Shown: positions 18,871-27,529 of the stretch, piece by piece
Layout: each line of letters begins with the position of its first letter
Position numbering within the stretch: position 1 is the stretch's first letter
Source: Desulfobacteraceae bacterium
Lineage (GTDB): Bacteria; Desulfobacterota; Desulfobacteria; Desulfobacterales; Desulfobacteraceae
NCBI GenBank assembly: GCA_024225635.1
Contig: JAAEMK010001005.1
Span: forward strand, 1 to 64,000
Length of the DNA: 64,000 nt
Reading direction: 5' to 3'
Program-made: the position numbers and the translations under genes
The notes under the pieces: model-generated
Told to the model about the DNA's origin: nothing
The model's database searches: none
What the model saw: the letters and a program-made list of their open reading frames with translations, nothing else

Positions 18871-19524
18871 TCAGGTTGACGGAACACCCAGGCAGCCCTC
18901 AATGGCGCTTGTCACCAGGTCTCGAATCTCCAGGGTCTCTTCCTCGCTGTACCCGTCAAGATCCAGATACCTGACAATGCTCTCCCGGGCGGTTCGGAAA
19001 ACCAGAATCTGGCCGATCAGGGTAAACGCCTTCAGGCTTGCCCTTCTTTTGTCCTGACTCCCCGTGATGATCATGATGAGCCGGGATATGGTATCCAGCA
19101 GCCTCTTCATATGGTTTTCATAAATTAAATCAAAAGCTGAAGATGGCATCATCTGTTCGTTTACAACAAGCTTAACAAACCGAACAGCCTCGGGCTTTCC
19201 GCAAACAATTTCGCACATGACGCCTAACAGTTTTTTCAGGAGCGACAAGGCCTGTTCCGGATTCATGGTGTCATCTTCTGGAAAAGAACCGGTTTTTTCA
19301 AGAACAGAATCCAGGCTCTCTTTCATAAGGCCGAGAATCTCCTGGAAGACAGCATGGTAAAGCCCCTCTTTTCCACCAAAATAGTAGGGAATGGCAGACA
19401 GGTTGCACCCTGCGTGCTGGGCCAGCATGCGGGTGGTGGTTCCTTTGAAACCGTGTTCTGCAAATATTTCAAGACCAGCCCGGATGAGCCTTGCCCTGGG
19501 ATCTGTGTTTTTTTGTTTTGCCAA
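18871..19524 (-). CDS. TetR/AcrR-family regulator of the efflux operon
   Basis: A 217-aa repressor-type protein. The N-terminal helix-turn-helix is clear (GLEIFAEHGFKGTTTRMLAQ, then GCNLSAIPYYFGGKEGLY), and the helical C-terminus resembles the CerR type. The start is TTG, with AAGGAG 8 nt before it; no ATG fits. It is the first gene of the efflux operon and so should control itself and the pump, with release when a pump substrate binds (inference). Palindromic and spaced direct-repeat DNA lies just upstream. Confidence 0.9.
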   Translation of the reverse strand: MAKQKNTDPRARLIRAGLEIFAEHGFKGTTTRMLAQHAGCNLSAIPYYFGGKEGLYHAVFQEILGLMKESLDSVLEKTGSFPEDDTMNPEQALSLLKKLLGVMCEIVCGKPEAVRFVKLVVNEQMMPSSAFDLIYENHMKRLLDTISRLIMIITGSQDKRRASLKAFTLIGQILVFRTARESIVRYLDLDGYSEEETLEIRDLVTSAIEGCLGVPST

Positions 19525-19561
19525 CGTGCTCTCCTTCTTGGTTGAATTCCCCAGAAGAATA

Positions 19562-19611
19562 ATTCATTCGAATGAATAAGTCAATCAAATGAATTAATCG
19601 TTTGAATGAAC
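19562..19611. promoter_or_regulatory. Candidate TetR operator array
   Basis: A perfect 16-bp palindrome, ATTCATTCGAATGAAT, lies at 19562-19577, 37 bp before the TetR start codon. The core AATGAA recurs at 19571, 19588 and 19605, exactly 17 bp apart. Such a phased array fits two or more repressor dimers bound in a row. Confidence 0.55.
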
Positions 19612-19758
19612 AGATAGAGCCGTCAAAAATATTTTGTCTGGAAGTGGCTTTAATTCCACGAAATAAGAATATAATGCACCTGAAATTATCAGAATCTACA
19701 GAGAATCAAATACGGGTATATATGGGGGGCATTCCCTTCCAATATAAATCGGTTGGGT

Positions 19759-20490
19759 TTACGAGATCTCCTGTTTTGACGGCAAAAGGGCAATCACCCG
19801 GGCCGGACTCCCCGTACCGTTGGTGACGGGCAATCCCCCGATCACAAGTGTCGTCCCGGAGGGCGGCAGCCTGTCAAGGCCCGTCAGGCATTCGAGCACC
19901 ATCCCGTCCGCCCCATAGATGGCACTGCTTGCCTTGAATTCCCCGTCATTGCCCGGGTCTGTTCCGTGGGTGTCGGTTCCAAGGCCCGCGATCCCGCGCC
20001 CCTGGATCATATGGTCCACCGCATCCTTGCCAAAGCCCGGCCAGTGCATGCCATTGTCCCCATCCATGCCGAAAAAAGCTTCGGGGTCGTTCCACCGCTC
20101 CTGCCAGCCGGTAAAGAGAACAACCACACTGCCCCGGGGAATCCTGCCGTTCTCCCTTTCCCATGCAGTCACAGCCTCCACCGTGAGCGAATAATCCCTG
20201 TCATGGCCGGCAATGGCGCGGATATCCATTACCACGGCCGGCACCACCAGCTCCTCTGCCGTGAACATGTCGGCGCTCCTTCCGCCTTTGATAAAGGTGT
20301 TGGGGGTGCCCCAGTGGGTGCCGCTGTGCTCACCCACCACCATGCGGCTGGTGAGGTATCCGTCCTTCTCGTAGGAGGCATGGGAAGCGAGCTTGAATTC
20401 AGGGTCCCCCGGCCATATGGGAATATTATCATCCAGGGGATGGGTAAGATCCACCACTTTCCACGGTGCCATGCTGATTCCTGAAATCAT
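19759..20490 (-). CDS. Cyclase-family (kynurenine formamidase-like) metal hydrolase
   Basis: A 243-aa protein of the cyclase/KynB-like superfamily. It opens with VVDLTHPLDDNIPIWPGDPEF, has the metal-site region EHSGTHWGTPNTF, and later GWQERW, GRGIAGLGTDTHGTD and ECLTGLDRLPPSGTTLVIGGLP. The family motif is HxGTHxDxPxH; here both early His residues are kept, but the Asp is Gly and the last His is Phe. Metal binding or substrate choice may therefore differ. Members hydrolyse N-formylkynurenine, isatin or related cyclic amides; none can be assigned. A start at 20472 with AGGAATC before it is equally possible. Confidence 0.82.
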   Translation of the reverse strand: MISGISMAPWKVVDLTHPLDDNIPIWPGDPEFKLASHASYEKDGYLTSRMVVGEHSGTHWGTPNTFIKGGRSADMFTAEELVVPAVVMDIRAIAGHDRDYSLTVEAVTAWERENGRIPRGSVVVLFTGWQERWNDPEAFFGMDGDNGMHWPGFGKDAVDHMIQGRGIAGLGTDTHGTDPGNDGEFKASSAIYGADGMVLECLTGLDRLPPSGTTLVIGGLPVTNGTGSPARVIALLPSKQEIS

Positions 20491-20558
20491 CTTTTTAATC
20501 CCTGGTCAAAAACGCTAATAGGTATGCCCAGGACAACGATCCGGAGCAAGATATGAAT

Positions 20559-21089
20559 TTAACATGTTGCTGAGGATAATATACTGGATTCCTCGTTTAG
20601 AAGCAGCCCCATTTCATGCCAGTTAAAGCCGCCGTGTTCAGAGCTGGATTCCGCGATGTAAGAGAAACCGAATCTTTCATAGTATGAAATCAGCTCATCC
20701 TTGCAGATCAGCAGTATTTTGTTTTTTTGAAGATCCCTGGACAGCTCAATATACTTTTCCAGGAGCGGCACCGAGATCCCTTTTTTTTGAAAATCCGGAT
20801 GAATAGCCACGGAGAATATTACGATGTTCGTTCCGGAGCTGTCGTGGCCGACCATATCCTTGAACGCTTCATCCGTAATGTCTTCCTTGCTGGTAGATCC
20901 GCCATTGATGAAACCAACCACCCTGCCGTTCAACTCGGCCACCAAAAAGCCTTCGGGAAAGACATCGATCCGTTTTCCGATCTTCTCTTCTGTAGCTCCA
21001 TCCGTGGTATAACAGGCGGCTTCAATCAAAAAGCACTCATTCAGGTCTTTTCTTTCAACCTGGCGAATCAACACTTCATCCATTGTCAT
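20559..21089 (-). CDS. GNAT-family N-acetyltransferase
   Basis: A 176-aa acetyltransferase. The fold order is visible: VLIRQVERKDLNECFLIE at the N-terminus, GFLVAELNGRVVGFING for the central strands, VAIHPDFQKKGISVPLLEKYIE for the acetyl-CoA pyrophosphate loop (Q-x2-G-x-S/A), and ISYYERFGFSYI near the end. The substrate is unknown; the pattern is close to arylalkylamine/diamine-type GNATs. A second ATG lies 6 nt downstream. The gene stands alone and is divergent from the YkgJ-like gene. Confidence 0.87.
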   Translation of the reverse strand: MTMDEVLIRQVERKDLNECFLIEAACYTTDGATEEKIGKRIDVFPEGFLVAELNGRVVGFINGGSTSKEDITDEAFKDMVGHDSSGTNIVIFSVAIHPDFQKKGISVPLLEKYIELSRDLQKNKILLICKDELISYYERFGFSYIAESSSEHGGFNWHEMGLLLNEESSILSSATC

Positions 21090-21511
21090 TATTTCTCCTT
21101 TTTAGATTCGTCGACAAATATGGAAATACCCATGCGAACAACACCCCTTGCGTTATCAAAATAGTTTAAACTTGACAACGTTATTTTAATCACATCCCCC
21201 CCAAAACAACCGTTAAAAACCATTTTTACAAGGCAGCATGTGTCCCGTACCCCACTGGAGGCGATTTATTTGAATCCCTTTTCCCAGAAGGGGCGCGATA
21301 CCGGTTTCAACCTGAAGAGGGCCGGTTTCAGGATATTTGCGCCATTCGTCATCTTGTTGTTGTGACTCTTTGCCATAGGGTGTATGGTAACCGCGATTGT
21401 CCGGGAATTCCCCTGACAGAATAAACAAACAATCTGTAGGCTCTGATATCTTCTGCATTTCGCCGTTGACCTCTCTCTGCCAAGGATAAAGGTAGAGGAG
21501 ATACGGCAACG
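21090..21511. other. Divergent intergenic region, no gene supported
   Basis: This 422-bp stretch lies between the GNAT and YkgJ-like genes. A TTGACA occurs at about 21173, without a good -10 element. Short minus-strand frames here have no ribosome site or recognisable motif. GAGGAG near 21495 serves the following gene. Confidence 0.35.
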
Positions 21512-22696
21512 ATGGACATGATCCATGCGGAAGAAGCCCTTAAAAATCTATTTGCGCAAATTACCAACGCCCATTTAAAGCCGGATTTTTCCCAGGAAGG
21601 GATGAAGGCGGCCCTGCTGGAAATCATGGCCCTGGCCGCGAACATCGTGGAAAGCGTCCATGACACACAAACGGAAGACCGGGTGGATTGCAAAGCCGGG
21701 TGCAGCTATTGCTGTTATAACCAGATAAAGCTGACCCCAGCCGAGGCATTGCTTATTTTTTCCTGGATCGGCAACGAATTCACGGACCGGGAGCGGGCCC
21801 TTTTAGGGGAGCGAATTCAAAACAACCGGCTGCTGACCGAGGGAACATCCCTCGAGAACCGGGTCAGGATAAAGGAGAGTTCCCCCTGCGTTTTCCTCCA
21901 ACAGGGAAAATGCAGCATTTATCCGGTGCGGCCCCTCATCTGCAGGTCATGGACATCCTACAGCCACAAGGTTTGCAAGGATGCCTTCGAATCCGGAAAT
22001 CACAACGCTGAGATCGAGACATCAAGCTCAAGCAATTTTGTTTATTATCTTGCCCGGGAGACGGTGCGTAAGTCATGCCGCTACCACGGGGTCGATTCAG
22101 TGCCCCTGGAATTGCCAATGGCCATGGACTGCTGCTTTTCCCACAGTGATCCCTTTACCCGGTGGCTTGAGGGTGAGCATCTGTTTGACAGGGTGCCTGA
22201 CTGGCAGAATCCGGACGATACCGATTTTTCATTCATGGATATCCAGGTGCCGACCTTCCTCGACCGGTTTTCACTTTCCTACCTCAGGGACGGATCATGC
22301 ATCGAGTATTTCCTGCACAGTAAGGAAAAGGAAATGGAGATCTCAACGGAACTGATCCTGTCCTATGATTCCCATTCAAAATCCCTCAATGTATCAAAGT
22401 TCTATCCCGAGCTGAACAAGGAGCCCATCCACAAATACATGTCGGCGGCCTGCCTGTTTCTCATGATCCACCATGCCGCATCTGTTTTCGGAATCCACCG
22501 GGACAGCTTTATTTTCCTTGAGACCCGGAACCGGGTATTTGAGGATTTTTACTCTCGACTGAAGGACTTCGGTTTCCTCATCCACCATGAACGAACGGGG
22601 GACAACTGTAACGTACGGGGAATTTACCATATGCTTCCCATTGAAACGTCCATGATAGTACCGGCCGGGCAGACGGCCCACATGGCGGCATGTTGA
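21512..22696 (+). CDS. YkgJ-family cysteine-cluster protein
   Basis: A 394-aa protein whose middle carries the YkgJ zinc/iron-chelating cysteine cluster: CKAGCSYCCYNQIKLTPAEA, then CVFLQQGKCSIYPVRPLICRSW. The family spacing C-x3-C-x2-CC and C-x7-C-x2-Y-x2-RP-x2-C is intact. The C-terminal half (about 200-394) is less typical, with an alpha/beta character and several Cys/His (DCCFSH). Biochemical function is unknown for the family, though metal binding is likely. The ATG is preceded by GAGGAG at about 11 nt. It ends at a strong terminator facing the Liv operon. Confidence 0.82.
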   Translation: MDMIHAEEALKNLFAQITNAHLKPDFSQEGMKAALLEIMALAANIVESVHDTQTEDRVDCKAGCSYCCYNQIKLTPAEALLIFSWIGNEFTDRERALLGERIQNNRLLTEGTSLENRVRIKESSPCVFLQQGKCSIYPVRPLICRSWTSYSHKVCKDAFESGNHNAEIETSSSSNFVYYLARETVRKSCRYHGVDSVPLELPMAMDCCFSHSDPFTRWLEGEHLFDRVPDWQNPDDTDFSFMDIQVPTFLDRFSLSYLRDGSCIEYFLHSKEKEMEISTELILSYDSHSKSLNVSKFYPELNKEPIHKYMSAACLFLMIHHAASVFGIHRDSFIFLETRNRVFEDFYSRLKDFGFLIHHERTGDNCNVRGIYHMLPIETSMIVPAGQTAHMAAC

Positions 22697-22704
22697 GACC
22701 GGTC

Positions 22705-22741
22705 GGGGCAGGAGGGTGCTCCGCCCCAGCCTTGTTTTAAA
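22705..22741 (+). terminator. Intrinsic terminator after the YkgJ-like gene
   Basis: GGGGC-A-GGAG (22705-22714) pairs with CTCCGCCCC (22719-22727) around the loop GGTG, leaving one bulged A. TTGTTTT follows at 22732-22738. It ends the plus-strand gene and lies against the 3' end of livF. Confidence 0.7.
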
Positions 22742-23453
22742 ACAGCCAATCCTTGATCATGGCTTTTAAATCGGTTTCAAACGCCTTTCTGGACCCCTGG
22801 GTCTTATTTTTCCCCAGTTCAAGGATATAGATATAATCGGCAATCTTCATGGCCTGGCGGATATTTTGATCCACCAGTAAAATGGTTTTGTTCTCCTCCG
22901 TGTTCAGCTGTTTCAACTTAGAATAGATCTCTTTGGCCACCACCGGCGCAAGCCCGGCAGTGGGTTCATCCACAAGGATAAGGTCGGGGTCCACCATCAG
23001 GGCCCTTCCGATCTCCACCATTCTCTGCTCCCCGCCGCTCAAAGCGCCTGCGTCCGTTTTGCTTTTAGACACAAGATTGGGAAACCGGTCGTAATTTGCC
23101 TGAATGCGACTCTTAATCCGTTTCTTATCCTTTCTGAAAATCCAGGCCCCCATTTCCCAGTTTTCTTCCACAGACAGATAGGGAAAGATATTCCTGCGCT
23201 GGGGAATATAGGAAATACCCTTTTTCGATATGGTGTATGGATTGGCCCCGGTTATATCTTCGTTATTGTAGATGATTTTTCCTGCCTTAGGCTCTAAAAA
23301 ACCGTAGATGGCTTTGAAAAGAGTTGATTTCCCAACACCGTTCGCACCGATGACGATGGTGATCCGGCCCTTTTCAGCGGAGACGGAAACCCCCTGTAGT
23401 ATATTTATATCCTCATAATAACCGGCAAAAACATCCTTCACGTCAAGTGACAT
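22737..23453 (-). CDS. livF: Branched-chain-amino-acid-type ABC transporter ATP-binding protein (LivF)
   Basis: A 238-aa ATPase of the HAAT family. Walker A GANGVGKST (about 36-44), signature LSGGEQRMVEIGRAL, Walker B LILVDEPTAGL, then the D-loop and switch His region with DQN in place of the usual H-loop string. It pairs with LivG on the LivHM permease. The 238-aa length is typical for LivF. It is the last gene of livKHMGF and starts 2 nt after livG ends. The LivF name is by position and family; the real substrate may not be an amino acid. Confidence 0.9.
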   Translation of the reverse strand: MSLDVKDVFAGYYEDINILQGVSVSAEKGRITIVIGANGVGKSTLFKAIYGFLEPKAGKIIYNNEDITGANPYTISKKGISYIPQRRNIFPYLSVEENWEMGAWIFRKDKKRIKSRIQANYDRFPNLVSKSKTDAGALSGGEQRMVEIGRALMVDPDLILVDEPTAGLAPVVAKEIYSKLKQLNTEENKTILLVDQNIRQAMKIADYIYILELGKNKTQGSRKAFETDLKAMIKDWLF

Positions 23454-23455
23454 AT

Positions 23456-24178
23456 TTAATTTCCCAGATAGGCTTCGATGACTTCTTCATTGCTCTTGAT
23501 CTCTTCAGGAGTGCCATGGGCTATTTTTTTTCCGGAGCTTAACACCATGAGCCGCTGGCTGAGACTGAATATGGAATGCATATCATGACTGATTAACACA
23601 AAGGTCCTGCCCTGGTCATGGAGTTTCCGTATATGATCATGGAGCTCCTCTTTCAGTTCAGGATGAACGCCCGCAAAGGGTTCATCCAGCAGGATCAGAT
23701 CGGGGTCCAGCATCAGCACCCGCCCCAGTTCCAGCAACTTATGCTGGCCCCCGGAAAGACTTCTCCCATATTCATCCTTAAGATGCACGATCTTTAAAAG
23801 CCCAAGGATGTCAAGGGCCTTCCGGAGCAGCTCCGCCGGATTCGCTGATTTGGATATGGAAAGGGCCGGCACCATCATATTCTCCATCACGCTCATTCGC
23901 CTGAAGATCCTGGTAACCTGGAAGGTCCTTCCGATTCCTTTTTTGGCGATTTTATAGGAGGAGAGCCGGTCAATGCGCTTGTCCCGAAAAAAGATCTCCC
24001 CGTTATCGGGTTTATGGATTCCATTGATTAAATTGATCAGGGTGGTCTTTCCGGAACCATTGGGGCCGATGACGCCCAGGAGTTCATTCTCAGCCACATG
24101 GAACGAGACATTCTCCAATGCGGCCAAGCCCCCAAAACGCTTTGTCACCCTACTCACCTTCAGCATGGCTGTTTTCAC
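23456..24178 (-). CDS. livG: Branched-chain-amino-acid-type ABC transporter ATP-binding protein (LivG)
   Basis: A 240-aa ATPase: Walker A GPNGSGKTT, an extended LivG-type region (KKGIGRTFQVTRIFRRMSVMENMMVP), signature LSGGQHKLLELGRVL, Walker B LILLDEPFAGVHPEL, and switch ISHDMHSI. It energises the importer together with LivF. It overlaps the livM end by 29 nt if the first ATG is used; a later ATG at 24166 shortens the overlap to 17 nt. Confidence 0.92.
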   Translation of the reverse strand: MKTAMLKVSRVTKRFGGLAALENVSFHVAENELLGVIGPNGSGKTTLINLINGIHKPDNGEIFFRDKRIDRLSSYKIAKKGIGRTFQVTRIFRRMSVMENMMVPALSISKSANPAELLRKALDILGLLKIVHLKDEYGRSLSGGQHKLLELGRVLMLDPDLILLDEPFAGVHPELKEELHDHIRKLHDQGRTFVLISHDMHSIFSLSQRLMVLSSGKKIAHGTPEEIKSNEEVIEAYLGN

Positions 24179-25091
24179 TTTTTTTAGTCAGTCTTTTATA
24201 AACAGGATAGATCAGCCCGTTTTGAGAAAACCGCAGGGTGATCACGAGCAGCAGCCCAAAGAATACCCAGCGCAACTCCTCATAATCCCGCAGATATTCC
24301 GCGGCCAGCTGCAGGATCAAAGCCCCTGCCACGGCCCCGGCCAGGCTCTCTATCCCGCCGATCACAACCATTGCGATGATAAGGCCCATCTGGGGCAGCT
24401 GTATGATATTCGGGGTTAGGATGCGGACATAATGGGCGTAAAACCCGCCGGCAAGCCCGGCGAAAAAGCTTGTAATGACAAAAGCCAGGATCTTATACTT
24501 GACCACATTCACCCCAAGGGTCGCGGCCGCATCTTCATCCTCCCGCACCGCCCGGAAAAACAGGCCAAGCCTGGAATTCACGATTTTATACATGATAAAA
24601 AGCGACAGGACCAATATCGTGAGAATGGTGTAATAATACAGCACCCTGGATTCCCGGGCAAAAAGCGGGGGCACGTTCAAACCGAAATTACCCCCGGTAT
24701 AGCGGTATTCGGCATTCAGCGCGATCCTGAAAATTTCAGAATAGGCAATGGTGAAAAGCGCCAGATAGGGCCCCTGCAACCGAAGACAGAGAAAGCCGAT
24801 AAAGAGCCCGACCCCGGCAGCGGCAAAACTGCCGATGAGGATGCTGAAACCTGGAGGCATATCCGTATTCAATACCAGCAGGGCCGAGGTGTAAGCGCCC
24901 ACGGCCCCAAGGGCTGCATGGGCGAACGAGAACTGTCCGGCATAGCCTGCAAGCAGGCACCAGCTTGACGCCAGCAGGGCATAATAATACGCAATGATAA
25001 TGATATGGAGCCAGTAACCGCCGGTGGCAAACGGCAGGAGCGCTGCGGCAAAAAGCAGCCCCATGATTGTCAGGCGTTTAAAATTCTTCAA
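24150..25091 (-). CDS. livM: Branched-chain-amino-acid-type ABC permease (LivM)
   Basis: A 313-aa inner-membrane permease with eight or nine helices. Family marks include CLLAGYAGQFSFAHAALGAVGAYTSA, the coupling-helix string FFRAVREDEDAAATLGVNVVKYKILAF (EAA-like loop) and VIGGIESLAGAVAGAL. It forms the channel with LivH. Seven nt separate it from livH. Confidence 0.93.
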   Translation of the reverse strand: MKNFKRLTIMGLLFAAALLPFATGGYWLHIIIIAYYYALLASSWCLLAGYAGQFSFAHAALGAVGAYTSALLVLNTDMPPGFSILIGSFAAAGVGLFIGFLCLRLQGPYLALFTIAYSEIFRIALNAEYRYTGGNFGLNVPPLFARESRVLYYYTILTILVLSLFIMYKIVNSRLGLFFRAVREDEDAAATLGVNVVKYKILAFVITSFFAGLAGGFYAHYVRILTPNIIQLPQMGLIIAMVVIGGIESLAGAVAGALILQLAAEYLRDYEELRWVFFGLLLVITLRFSQNGLIYPVYKRLTKKSENSHAEGE

Positions 25092-25098
25092 GATTACG

Positions 25099-26001
25099 TC
25101 ACTTCATCCTTACATGTTTTTCACCAAACAGCCCTGTTGGTTTGAACAGCAGCACCACCACCAGGAACAAAAGCCCAAGCGCGTTTTTATAGGCCAGTCC
25201 CCTGGTCAAATCCGGAAACAGGACCGACCCCAGACTTTCCGCCTCCCCCAGGATAATGCTTGCGATAATGCACCCCTTGATGGACCCCATACCCCCCAGC
25301 ACAATGATAACAAAGGATTTTATCACCGGCATGGCCCCCATGGTGGGAAATATCAGAAAGATCGGCCCGATAAGGGCCCCACCCGCAGCCGCAAGGGCTG
25401 AACCCGCACCAAAGGCCAGAAGGTTCATCTTAAAGGGATTTATCCCGGCAATGGCGGCTGCGTCCCTGTCCTGGCTGACGGCCCGCAGCCCCTTCCCGAT
25501 AAAGGTCCTGCCGATGATTATCAGTGCCGCGACCATGAAAACCACGGCCAGGGCGGACACAAAAAGCCGGTCATTACTGATGCTGAGGGAATAGACGGAT
25601 GTTGTGCCGGACATGAATGAGGGAGACCGCCGTGTCCAGGGACCAAACACGAAAAGGGCAAGGTTCTGCAAAAATATGGACAGGCCAAAGGTGATCAGTA
25701 TGGCGTATTCGTCCTTTCGCTCCACAGCTCCCGTATAAACCGGGCGAAGGAACAACACTTCAATCACAACCCCCAGGAAAAACACGATGATGATTGACGA
25801 CAACACGGCCAGTACCGGGGGGAACCCCAGCAGTTTTGCCAGGTAATAGGAGAAATACGCCCCCAGCATATACAGTTCCCCATGGGCAAAATTCACGACC
25901 TTGAGTACTGAAAAGATAAGGGTCAGGCCCAGGGCCATCAGCGCGTAGATAAGACCTATGATAAGGCCGTTCAATGCTTGAAGGATTAAATATTCAGTCA
26001 T
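25099..26001 (-). CDS. livH: Branched-chain-amino-acid-type ABC permease (LivH)
   Basis: A 300-aa permease with about eight helices. Typical strings are GLIYALMALGLTLIFSVLKVVNFAHGELYMLGAY near the N-terminus, the coupling loop GLRAVSQDRDAAAIAGINPFKMNLLAF, and VIVLGGMGSIKGCIIASIILG. It partners with LivM. The gene starts 30 nt after the binding-protein stop. Confidence 0.93.
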   Translation of the reverse strand: MTEYLILQALNGLIIGLIYALMALGLTLIFSVLKVVNFAHGELYMLGAYFSYYLAKLLGFPPVLAVLSSIIIVFFLGVVIEVLFLRPVYTGAVERKDEYAILITFGLSIFLQNLALFVFGPWTRRSPSFMSGTTSVYSLSISNDRLFVSALAVVFMVAALIIIGRTFIGKGLRAVSQDRDAAAIAGINPFKMNLLAFGAGSALAAAGGALIGPIFLIFPTMGAMPVIKSFVIIVLGGMGSIKGCIIASIILGEAESLGSVLFPDLTRGLAYKNALGLLFLVVVLLFKPTGLFGEKHVRMK

Positions 26002-26031
26002 GAACCTCTCCCGGGCCGGTGGTTTTTCCTA

Positions 26032-27240
26032 TCAGGGTTTGATCAGGCTTCCATCGCTGTACTCTTTGGGCCAGAGAAGCAACGCATCCGTGTAAGGCTG
26101 ATCCACCTCCGTATACTGAATGACAAAGGAGGGCGTCCCCGGCCACTGGTGGTACATGTAAGCCGGTTCCCTGTCCATGGAAAAGCTGATCACACCGCGA
26201 AGCCCTGTATACCTGGTTGTTTCCAGGGCACTTACAATGGCATCGGCATCGGTGGACCCGGCCCTTTGAATGGCATCCGCCACCAGGTACACCGCCTCGT
26301 ACGCTTCCATGGCCGCGAAGGTGGGTTCCCGGTTGAATTTCGTTTTAAACCGCTTGATAAAGGGGTCGGTCTTTTCGGTAAATTTTATCCCGGGATAGTA
26401 CCCTGTCTTTGTGAGAATGTATTTACCGCTCGGGCCGGTGATTTCCCAGAATTCCTTATGCAGGGCATCGGTGCCCACGGCAAACATGGCGGTTTCCTTT
26501 GTGGGGGCAAACCCGATCTCATGGGCCTGCTTGACCATGAGCAGTTCGCCTGCGCCGGTAAAGATCCCGAAGAGCAGGTCCGGGCGTGGCTTGGCCAGCT
26601 TGAACCGCAATAGCTGGGGAGTAAAATCCTGGATCGTTCTTTCGGCGGTAATGGAAGTGATTTTGATCCCGGCGGTTTTCAACGCCTCCCGGATCACCCT
26701 TTCAACACCAATGCCATAGTCGGAATTTTCCGTGATCATCACAACATTTTTAAACCCGGCGGCCTGAATCCAATCCGCAATTTTACTATAAAAGAGAGAG
26801 TTTGCCGGCGCGATTCTGAACACATACCTGTATTGTTTCGCGGTGATCACATCGGCCCAGGCTTCGGCAATGATCAAAGGGATCTTCAGCCTGTTGGCGA
26901 CTTCTATCTCGGCTTTGGCCACAGAGCTGTGGAATTCTCCCACCACGGCAACGGCTTTCTGCTTTTCCACCAGCCGTTCCATGGCTGCCGTGCCTTTTTC
27001 CGGCAGCCCCTGGGTATCCTCAAATGCCAGCACGACCTTTTTTCCCAGGACGCCGCCCGTCCCGTTTATCTCCTCCACCGCCTGCTCCATGGCCATTTTC
27101 ATCTCTTTTCCGCTCTCGAACGATCCGGGAGCGGAAAGGGGACCGACCCCGCCGATTTTGATGATCTCGCCTGCGCCGAGGGGTAAGGTTAAAAGCAATA
27201 TCATGGGACAACAGACAAATAATGAAATAAGCTTTCTCAT
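26032..27240 (-). CDS. Liv-type periplasmic substrate-binding protein
   Basis: A 402-aa exported binding protein of the type I periplasmic fold (LivK/AmiC group). A signal peptide (MRKLISLFVCCPMILLLTLP, cleavage near LGAGE) is followed by IKIGGVGPLSAPGSFESGKEM, VVGEFHSSVAKAEIEVANRLKIPLI and a second lobe ending FVIQYTEVDQPYTDALLLWP. The start at 27240 is fixed by a perfect AGGAGG 6 nt before it. Ligand-contact residues cannot be assigned, so leucine transport should not be assumed. It is the first gene of the Liv set and lies 289 bp after the nitrogenase-like genes on the same strand, which hints at a shared pathway. Confidence 0.88.
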   Translation of the reverse strand: MRKLISLFVCCPMILLLTLPLGAGEIIKIGGVGPLSAPGSFESGKEMKMAMEQAVEEINGTGGVLGKKVVLAFEDTQGLPEKGTAAMERLVEKQKAVAVVGEFHSSVAKAEIEVANRLKIPLIIAEAWADVITAKQYRYVFRIAPANSLFYSKIADWIQAAGFKNVVMITENSDYGIGVERVIREALKTAGIKITSITAERTIQDFTPQLLRFKLAKPRPDLLFGIFTGAGELLMVKQAHEIGFAPTKETAMFAVGTDALHKEFWEITGPSGKYILTKTGYYPGIKFTEKTDPFIKRFKTKFNREPTFAAMEAYEAVYLVADAIQRAGSTDADAIVSALETTRYTGLRGVISFSMDREPAYMYHQWPGTPSFVIQYTEVDQPYTDALLLWPKEYSDGSLIKP

Positions 27241-27338
27241 AAATTCCTCCTTTATTTCATTCACGCTTATTGTCTTAAATGGTAACGCTATGGACCCATC
27301 AATCCATGGTAGAGGTGTCAAGCCATATAAAACCTTAT

Positions 27339-27351
27339 ACAATTGAATTGT
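27339..27351. promoter_or_regulatory. Palindrome upstream of the Liv operon
   Basis: ACAATT-G-AATTGT is a perfect 6-1-6 palindrome, about 99 bp before the binding-protein start codon. It lies in the 289-bp gap after the nitrogenase-like pair and could be an operator. A TF family cannot be named. Confidence 0.3.
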
Positions 27352-27529
27352 CAGTAAAAAGCAGATTGACGAAGCAGCTTATGGAAACGTCTTTTTTTAA
27401 GATACAGACCCAGGCGTGAATAATTCTTCTTGAGGATATTTTCCGGAACGGGTTTTTCTTTTATTTCTCAGGCATTAGAATATTATACTTATTACCCCCT
27501 GTCAACAGATGGGGTGCTATTTTCTTTGA

